From NCBI GenBank assembly GCA_033439265.1, contig JAVTVX010000031.1, positions 17,528,001-17,592,000 on the forward strand: a DNA stretch of 64,000 nt. Reading direction: 5' to 3'. Within the stretch, counting starts at the first letter, position 1. Every line of letters starts with the position of its first letter. Of this stretch, positions 58,298-64,000 are shown piece after piece. Both the position numbers and the translations under genes were made by a program. The stretch is from Dillenia suffruticosa (lineage: Eukaryota; Streptophyta; Magnoliopsida; Dilleniales; Dilleniaceae). The notes beneath the pieces are model-generated. The model saw only the letters and a list, made by a program, of their open reading frames with translations, was not told the origin of the DNA and did not search any database.

Positions 58298-58819
58298 ATG
58301 GACAGCCATTCTCAGTCAAAAAAACACCAATCAAAATGCAACAAGAAAAGGCTCAATCAAGACCAAGTGAGGCTCCTAGAAACAAGCTTCAACTTCGAAA
58401 AGAAACTCGACCCTGACAGAAAGTATCAGTTAGCACAACAGCTAGGAGTGCCTCCAAGACAAGTTGCCATATGGTATCAGAACAAGAGAGCCCGATGGAA
58501 GAATCAAACCCTAGAGTTTGATTACAAAAAAGTTCACGTGAGGCTAGAAAATGCCTTGGCAGACAACAAAAGGCTCGAAAGAGAAGTCGAGTTGCTCAAA
58601 GAAGAGCTAGGGAAGGTCCAGGGTATGTTGTTTTCATCTTACACCGGTTATTCTTCTCTTTCGAATGTGTCAACCTCTTGTGATGAAGATGGGACTTGCA
58701 CAAGCTTGCTTGGTGAATCAAAAGGTTGCTTGCCAAAGGAGTTCTTTGCTTGTCTACTGGGAAATGATCAAAACAAGTATGGTAACTCAGATATAGTTGG
58801 AAATGCTTATAAGTGGTGA
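58298..58819 (+). CDS. HB52: HD-Zip class I protein, ATHB-52-like
   Basis: Small nuclear homeodomain-leucine zipper factor, 173 aa in one exon. Arabidopsis ATHB-52 is slightly shorter (about 156 aa) and is linked to light and hormone-controlled growth. The N-terminus [13 protein letters not shown] is followed by the homeodomain (about 13-69): [16 protein letters not shown], then [19 protein letters not shown] and [13 protein letters not shown]. The zipper follows directly, with heptads at L72, V79, A86, L93 and L100, as in HD-Zip I. The remaining 65 residues are Ser- and acidic-rich with an SCDEDG segment also present in ATHB-52. The third helix has WYQNKRARW where most HD-Zip proteins have WFQNRRARW. 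Start at 58298 was chosen because the TATA box lies between it and the next upstream ATG. ATHB-54 is the main alternative. Confidence 0.92.
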   Translation: MDSHSQSKKHQSKCNKKRLNQDQVRLLETSFNFEKKLDPDRKYQLAQQLGVPPRQVAIWYQNKRARWKNQTLEFDYKKVHVRLENALADNKRLEREVELLKEELGKVQGMLFSSYTGYSSLSNVSTSCDEDGTCTSLLGESKGCLPKEFFACLLGNDQNKYGNSDIVGNAYKW

Positions 58820-59446
58820 TATAAGCATATTATTTGTATAAGTTGTTTGAAGGGACTCGCTATTGTCAGAGCTTTATCCTAGACTTTTGATCTTTGCTCC
58901 GGTTGGATCTCGTCCATCCGAGATTCAGTGGTAGCCTGAAATGGGCTTCTAAAGCAAAAGAACAAAAGTAAGACAGGCCTATAAGGCAACCTGACACTAT
59001 GTTTCAACAAGACGAATTCCAACCAAAACCGAGTCCCTCCATAGTTGTTGTCCCAGGGTGAGAGAGATTCTCAAAGTTCTCTCAGTAACATTTGTATATC
59101 GTTAAAGTATAGGCGTCATGACTTCTGAATTTTAACCTTGTAAGAAATTAATACTTATACTCACTACGGTCCACAAGTTATTTCTTGCTGCTGTTTGCCC
59201 CAAGTTGGATGAGGATCCATATTTGGGTACTTAAATCTAATGGTTGGTTTTCTGAGGTTTTTAAACCCTTGATTCTAATTAAGGCTGTGGAGAAGAAAGA
59301 AATAATGACAATTAACTGCCGCTCTTATTTTTGATTCTATTGAATTGTGAAGCTCTCACTGAGTTATAAGAACTCCCACATCCATGCCTGATCAACCATC
59401 TAAAAGTCCCCAAAGTTGATATCTACCATTCATGAAGGGGCTTGGC

Positions 59447-59450
<4 letters not shown>

Positions 59451-59480
<30 letters not shown>
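59451..59480. repeat. (AT)15 microsatellite
   Basis: Uninterrupted AT repeat about 630 bases downstream of the HD-Zip stop codon. Confidence 0.95.
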
Positions 59481-59484
<4 letters not shown>

Positions 59485-59664
59485 TTTCATTAGGAGACCA
59501 TGCGCCTAAAACTATACATTAAAATGTAACTTTTTTCATATAATTACGGAGTAAATTAAGTCATTAAAATTTGAATATGCTCTAAGAAGAAAATCTAATC
59601 AAATGCATATATCTATCATGCTTGAGTTGAAACACAAAAAATAACTTTATTTACTTTTTTTTTT

Positions 59665-59830
59665 TTGTATTTGACCCTAATATCTTGAATCTCGACTAAT
59701 TCAATTTAAATAGTTGTGAAGTCCAATTTAAGAGCAAACTCTCTCAAATTATCTTTTTTTATTTTCAAAAATCGAATTCAATATTTTAATTAAGAGAATT
59801 TACTATTATACTATTAAACTCATATATCAT
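59665..59830. repeat. Degenerate dispersed repeat, copy 5
   Basis: Has 'gactaattcaatttaaatag', 'aagtccaatttaagagcaaa', 'ctctctcaaattatc', 'tttttattttcaaaaatcga' and 'ttaattaagagaatttacta', in the shared order. Confidence 0.6.
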
Positions 59831-61116
59831 TGATAAATTTGCTTCACTTACGAAAACTAATATGGTAGCATTTTAGTTTTTGCGAATCGAGTAATGTTGC
59901 TAGGTCTTGAGCATTAATTTTTTATTAACTAGATGTGTGCCTTTTTAAGACAAGAACAATATGAGATTTCTATTTCTCACCATTAATGAAAGATTGAAAC
60001 CTTGATGTAACTTATCCAAATGGCTGTCGATGCTGTCCTTTCTTTTTCATATTTCATTTGTATCAAATTTTTAATTGGTTTTCCAACTAATTTGGCTTCC
60101 TCTAGTAGGGCCTTGACGACATGAAAAAGCAGTCTATTTAATTCTTGTTCTTATCTCTAAACTAAAACGTCAATGCTCTTTTTATGTTGTTATCGTTTTT
60201 CCCCTCTGAACTGTTGAAAGAATTGGACTTATTGGATTGCCATGAATTTATTGTTCACCATTTGATCATCTCTTTCTCCTTAAATATTTCAAGCTCAGAT
60301 TCTCCTATATATAAAAAAAAAAAAGAAAAAAAAGATTTAAGAGTGAACAACGATATTGCCTTTCTTGATTTTTTTTTTTCTTTTGGGGCCTCGTCTGGTA
60401 CTGTAAAATGTCCTATTTGAATAATAATTAATACCCACAAAACAAACTGTTATCACAATTTCACTGATATACGAAAAGCGACAGAATACCTTATAATATA
60501 ATTCAATTAAATATTAATTTTAGATTACGTAGAGTTTCGACCTAAACTCTATCCGAGATGTAAAAGAGACAGCTATGCTCAAATGAAGTAATCACATCAC
60601 ATAATACACACTAAAATCTGAAGTGGGTTACTTCCGGGCTCAACTCCTCTCCTCCCCTCCATACAAGGTCTCCCTTATAGGATTGGATTGGGTTCCACAA
60701 AACAAACCAGCACAATGAATGGAATCATGCCCTAATCTCGAAGGATTATGTATACCAGTAATGGTGGAACGGAGACCAAAAGGGGAAAGATCGGTCTCTT
60801 TTTATGATGCATGGTAGAGAGATCCAACTATTGGAGTTTTTAAATTGGAGTGATAGAAAATTTTATTGCCTAACAACATACAAGGATTACTGTCAAGGTA
60901 ATAATCTAGTATTAGTATTTCGTTCTTGCGTGGTCGCAGATGTAATTTCCCTTGCAAATTAATGGTGATGGTTAGGCACTATGCACGACGATAGATTTGT
61001 TCTTTAAATAATAATTACGTTACAGAATAGATAACATATAATAGATAAAGACTACAACCCAATAGCAAATTCAGTGGGGCAATAAGGAAGCAACTGACCC
61101 CATATCTTACAAATAC

Positions 61117-61199
<83 letters not shown>

Positions 61200-61212
61200 T
61201 GTGTGTGTGTGG
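61117..61212. repeat. Compound (AT)8(GT)n microsatellite
   Basis: AT repeats at 61117-61132 followed by about 80 bases of nearly pure GT with a few interruptions. Confidence 0.93.
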
Positions 61213-61345
61213 ATATTTGAAAATTCAAACTAATTCAGTTCAAATAGTTATAGGACTTAATTTAGAAGTTAACTTTCTCGACATTTATTTTTTTATTTTT
61301 AAGACTCAAAATTAAGATCTACCGTGTCCTTACTATATAATACTA
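61213..61345. repeat. Degenerate dispersed repeat, copy 6
   Basis: Shares 'aaactaattcagttcaaata', 'gacttaatttagaagttaac', 'tttctcgacatt', 'tttttaagactcaaaattaa' and 'gatctaccgtgtcctta'. It begins immediately after the GT microsatellite, so the microsatellite may have grown at the repeat's edge. Confidence 0.6.
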
Positions 61346-61884
61346 TTTATTTCATTAAAAAATGTAACTTCTGATCCCTGCTAACCTTGACAGTAGTAAC
61401 CATTTGGTATCAATCCTCACTGCTGCCCAATCAATTTGCTCTCTGGCCATCCTTTGCCAAGCCAAAAGAAAAAACATAGGAGGGATTTTAAAATGAAACT
61501 CTCCCTTAAAATGAATTCACTGCGACATCTCTGCAGTATTTTCCATAGATTTTTTTTTTGATACTGAGATAAAACTAAGCGACATCAAATTGAAAAACAA
61601 AAGATAGAATTGAGAAGGCTCTGTGCTTGAATCATTTTTCTTTTTTGGTTATACTAAAATTTAAAGATCAAATTATCAAATTAAGAAAGAAAAATTGTAA
61701 TCATTAAGTTATCTATCGTCTCGGCGACCTATCGCCTGAATCATCGAGAGACTTTTCCACAGACATGAATCATTATGGTTTTGAAGATAGGGCTTTCAAA
61801 GGCCCTATAAGCAGGTGAGTAGGCCCACTATCAAATAAGCCAAGAGAAACGATCCAATCCGGCATACATTTTTGTTTTTTTATT

Positions 61885-62055
61885 AGAATTTAACTGACCT
61901 GTATCCGAAACTATACTATATAATTTAAGTTATTATTAGACCCCTTATAAGAAAAAACTCTCTTAATATAATTTTTTCTATTATCAAGATTCAAACATGA
62001 ATCTTGATTATGAAACTTAGTGTCCTTCTTATTAGACTAATTGTTTGTTTATCAA
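61885..62055. repeat. Degenerate dispersed repeat, copy 7
   Basis: Contains 'tattagaccccttataagaa', 'aaaactctcttaatataatt', 'tttctattatcaagattcaa' and 'cttagtgtccttcttattag', in the family order. It sits just before the SINE. Confidence 0.6.
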
Positions 62056-62069
62056 CTCCACACAACCAA

Positions 62070-62274
62070 CATATTATCGCTCAGTTGATTCGGTAACTGA
62101 CGTCTCTTAATCATGATTGAAAGTTCGATCCCCTATGGGAACGGAAAAATCAGTGTTAGGAGATCTGTCCCCTCAATTGGACTCTGCAAGCGATCGACCT
62201 AGATTAGTCAGGATAAAATATCAGATATTGGATTGATAGCTAACCATGATACAAAAAAAAAAAAAAAAAAAAAA
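62070..62274 (+). mobile_element. tRNA-derived SINE with poly-A tail
   Basis: Starts near 'cgctcagttgattcgg', which fits a pol III A-box of tRNA type, followed at 62127 by 'aagttcgatcccc', a near-perfect B-box. A body of about 140 bases ends in a run of about 23 A at 62252-62274. The spacing of the two boxes is tRNA-like. No clear target-site duplication is visible, so the ends are approximate. Confidence 0.72.
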
Positions 62275-63050
62275 ATTCCAAACACACACACGAGAGGACT
62301 GAGATAGACTACGAAATTTGAAGTGTTCATGCCACAAGCATTTTGCTAGAATAATTGTCCACAATTTTACTGTTTTGAGTTGACGAAGTCATTGCCAACT
62401 TTTCCTATTTTGCAGCGTCCTCGTCGCATCATTATCAAGAATTGTAAGCAAAGACAATTTAAGCTGATTAATATAACATAACTTTCCACGAAACATGAAA
62501 CGAACTTTCCTATGTAGTTGTAAACTATAATTAAGTTTCACTAGCAACCCATCACACCATTTCCATGCTCGGGGTCCAAGGTTACGTAGGATTTCTGATC
62601 TTTCTCGACGCATCAAAACGAAAAAGAAATAACTAAATAAAATAAAATAAAATAGTTTCTGTTCGAAAATATGCAATACCAATACTGAGAGTGCACTTTG
62701 TTATGTAGTATGTTAAATTGTATTATTAAAAAAATGAAGACCCCAAAAGGAGCTCTTACTGTGACCCATATTGAAAAATGGCTAATTATTTCATTGGTCT
62801 TCTGAAAGTACGTGCGAACATATGAATGGTTGTATTAAGATCCGATTATAATCCACATTGAAGAACAACTTTTTTAGAAAAGAATCAAAGAGTTTTCTGA
62901 CAAGGTTTTGAGAACCTGATATCATATTAAGAATAGGAAACAATGGAACATTAGACTTCCTATTCTTATTATTGCTTTCTGTTCTTGAAATGGCATGAGA
63001 CCCATTTCCAAAATTTATTTCTAATAGGTATGCTTTTACTTTTGTTATTT
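62275..63050. other. Gap between SINE and transposon end, no gene recognised
   Basis: Two frames on the minus strand (62389-62682, 62791-63066) are under 100 codons and have no recognisable domain. Confidence 0.6.
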
Positions 63051-64000
63051 CACAGCAAAAAAACACGATTTTAACAACTGATTTTAACGACGGAAAAAAT
63101 TCGTCACTATTTTACGATAAATTTAATGACAAAAACTTTTTCGTCGCTAATTTGCCACAAAATTTGTAAAAGAAGTCGTAACTAAATTAGCGACGGACAT
63201 ATCATTCGTAACAAAATTCGTCGCTAATTAGTGACGAAAAAATTTTTGTGACTAAATTCGTCGCTAATTGGCGACAAAAAATTTTTCGTTACAAATTTTA
63301 TCGCTAACTAGCGACGGATTTAAAATCCGTCGCTAGACGAAAATCCCAATCCGTCGGTCGCTGAATCAGCGACGGATTCCAAATCCGTCGCTAAATTTTA
63401 TCTTCTTTTAATTATAATTTTATTTTATTTTATTAATTTATATTAACAAATCATATTATTATTTTATAATATTTTAATTTACATTTTATTTTATTTTATT
63501 ATATTTCATTTTTTTAGAAGTATAATATTATTTAATTCTTAAAAAAAACCATATATTTTATTTTATTTAAATTATATATGTTTTAATTAATTTATTATTT
63601 TTTTTATTTTTTTCGATTTAATATTTTTTATTATTATATAGGTAATTTTATTTTATTTGTATTATTTTATTCAATAATATAAATTTTTTAATTAAATATT
63701 AATCGATTCTGTGCGGGCGCCAGCCCATGCACGCACGGGCGCCCGCGCCCTGCACGCGCTTGCCTAGGTGCCCGCGCGTACCTGCCTGGGCTCCCTTCAT
63801 TGTTTTAATACAAAAAATACAAAAAAATTGCAATTAAAGGGATTCGAATCTTGAATCTCGCATTTAATAAAAAAACATATCACCACTGCACCACTGTTTA
63901 ATGTTAGTGTTGTGTGATGATATTTGTTTTTTCTTTCTTCCTCCTCTTTGTTTTCTATTCTCACCTTTTTTTTTCCTTATCTCTATTTTTAAGTTTTTTT
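63051..64000. mobile_element. CACTA-like DNA transposon end, cut by the window edge
   Basis: Starts at 'cacagcaaaaaaacacg', which resembles the CACTA terminal repeat (CACTACAAGAAAA type). It is followed to about 63395 by many direct and inverted copies of 'gcgacggat' and 'tccgtcgcta', typical of subterminal repeats of CACTA (En/Spm) elements; two copies form near-perfect palindromes at 63311-63335 and 63367-63395. Then come AT-rich DNA, a GC-rich patch (63707-63800) and 'gggattcgaatcttgaatct', a phrase common in plant transposon ends. No transposase lies inside the window. A Mutator-like element is the alternative. The terminal repeat is diverged, so the element is probably old or non-autonomous. 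Confidence 0.62.

Larger units (their letters stand above)
58820..62069. other. Gap downstream of the HD-Zip gene, no gene recognised
   Basis: The first 200-300 bases may be 3' untranslated region. The rest contains microsatellites (AT at 59451-59480; AT/GT at 61117-61212) and three copies of the dispersed repeat. The frame at 60184-60420 has no recognisable domain. Confidence 0.6.

Noticed and set aside
1-64000. tRNA, rRNA and CRISPR-like arrays
   Set aside because: None was seen when reading both strands; the tRNA-like boxes at 28.4 and 62.1 kb belong to SINE-like units with poly-A tails, not to tRNA genes.

Overview
The window is nuclear DNA from a eudicot plant. Evidence: AT-rich intergenic DNA with many CT/GA and AT microsatellites, genes split by GT-AG introns, and plant-only families (HAESA-type receptor kinase, NAC factors, class I HD-Zip, plant-type guanylate-binding protein). 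The species cannot be named from the sequence. Gene density is low: four genes look intact, three more are host-gene pseudogenes, and one is a decayed plastid insertion.

Layout. 1-8.5 kb: no gene; AT-rich DNA with repeats and an old plastid atpB fragment (4.9-5.3 kb). 8.9-12.3 kb (+): two-exon HSL1-like leucine-rich-repeat receptor kinase. 15.8-16.8 kb (+): broken receptor-like kinase of another subfamily. 16.8-22.6 kb: no gene. 22.9-26.9 kb (+): three-exon NAC factor of the SND2/NAC073 clade, with an upstream ORF whose stop overlaps the main start. 29.5-41.3 kb (-): thirteen-exon GBPL3-like guanylate-binding protein; all 12 introns have GT-AG ends and join in frame to 1,069 aa. 43.1-44.5 kb and 52.3-53.4 kb (-): two paralogous, broken NAC genes. 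58.3-58.8 kb (+): single-exon ATHB-52-like HD-Zip I gene with a TATA box and a G-box. 63.05 kb to the right edge: one end of a CACTA-like DNA transposon.

The intact genes are chromosomal neighbours with separate jobs, not an operon: peptide perception at the plasma membrane (HSL1), secondary-wall transcription (SND2), nuclear GTPase scaffold in defence and the nuclear periphery (GBPL3), and small HD-Zip regulation (HB52). I found no clear novel multi-gene system. The items most worth following are a possible SAP-like basic tail on the GBPL3 protein, the overlapping upstream ORF of the SND2 gene, the paired NAC pseudogenes, and a degenerate dispersed repeat with about seven copies in the window.
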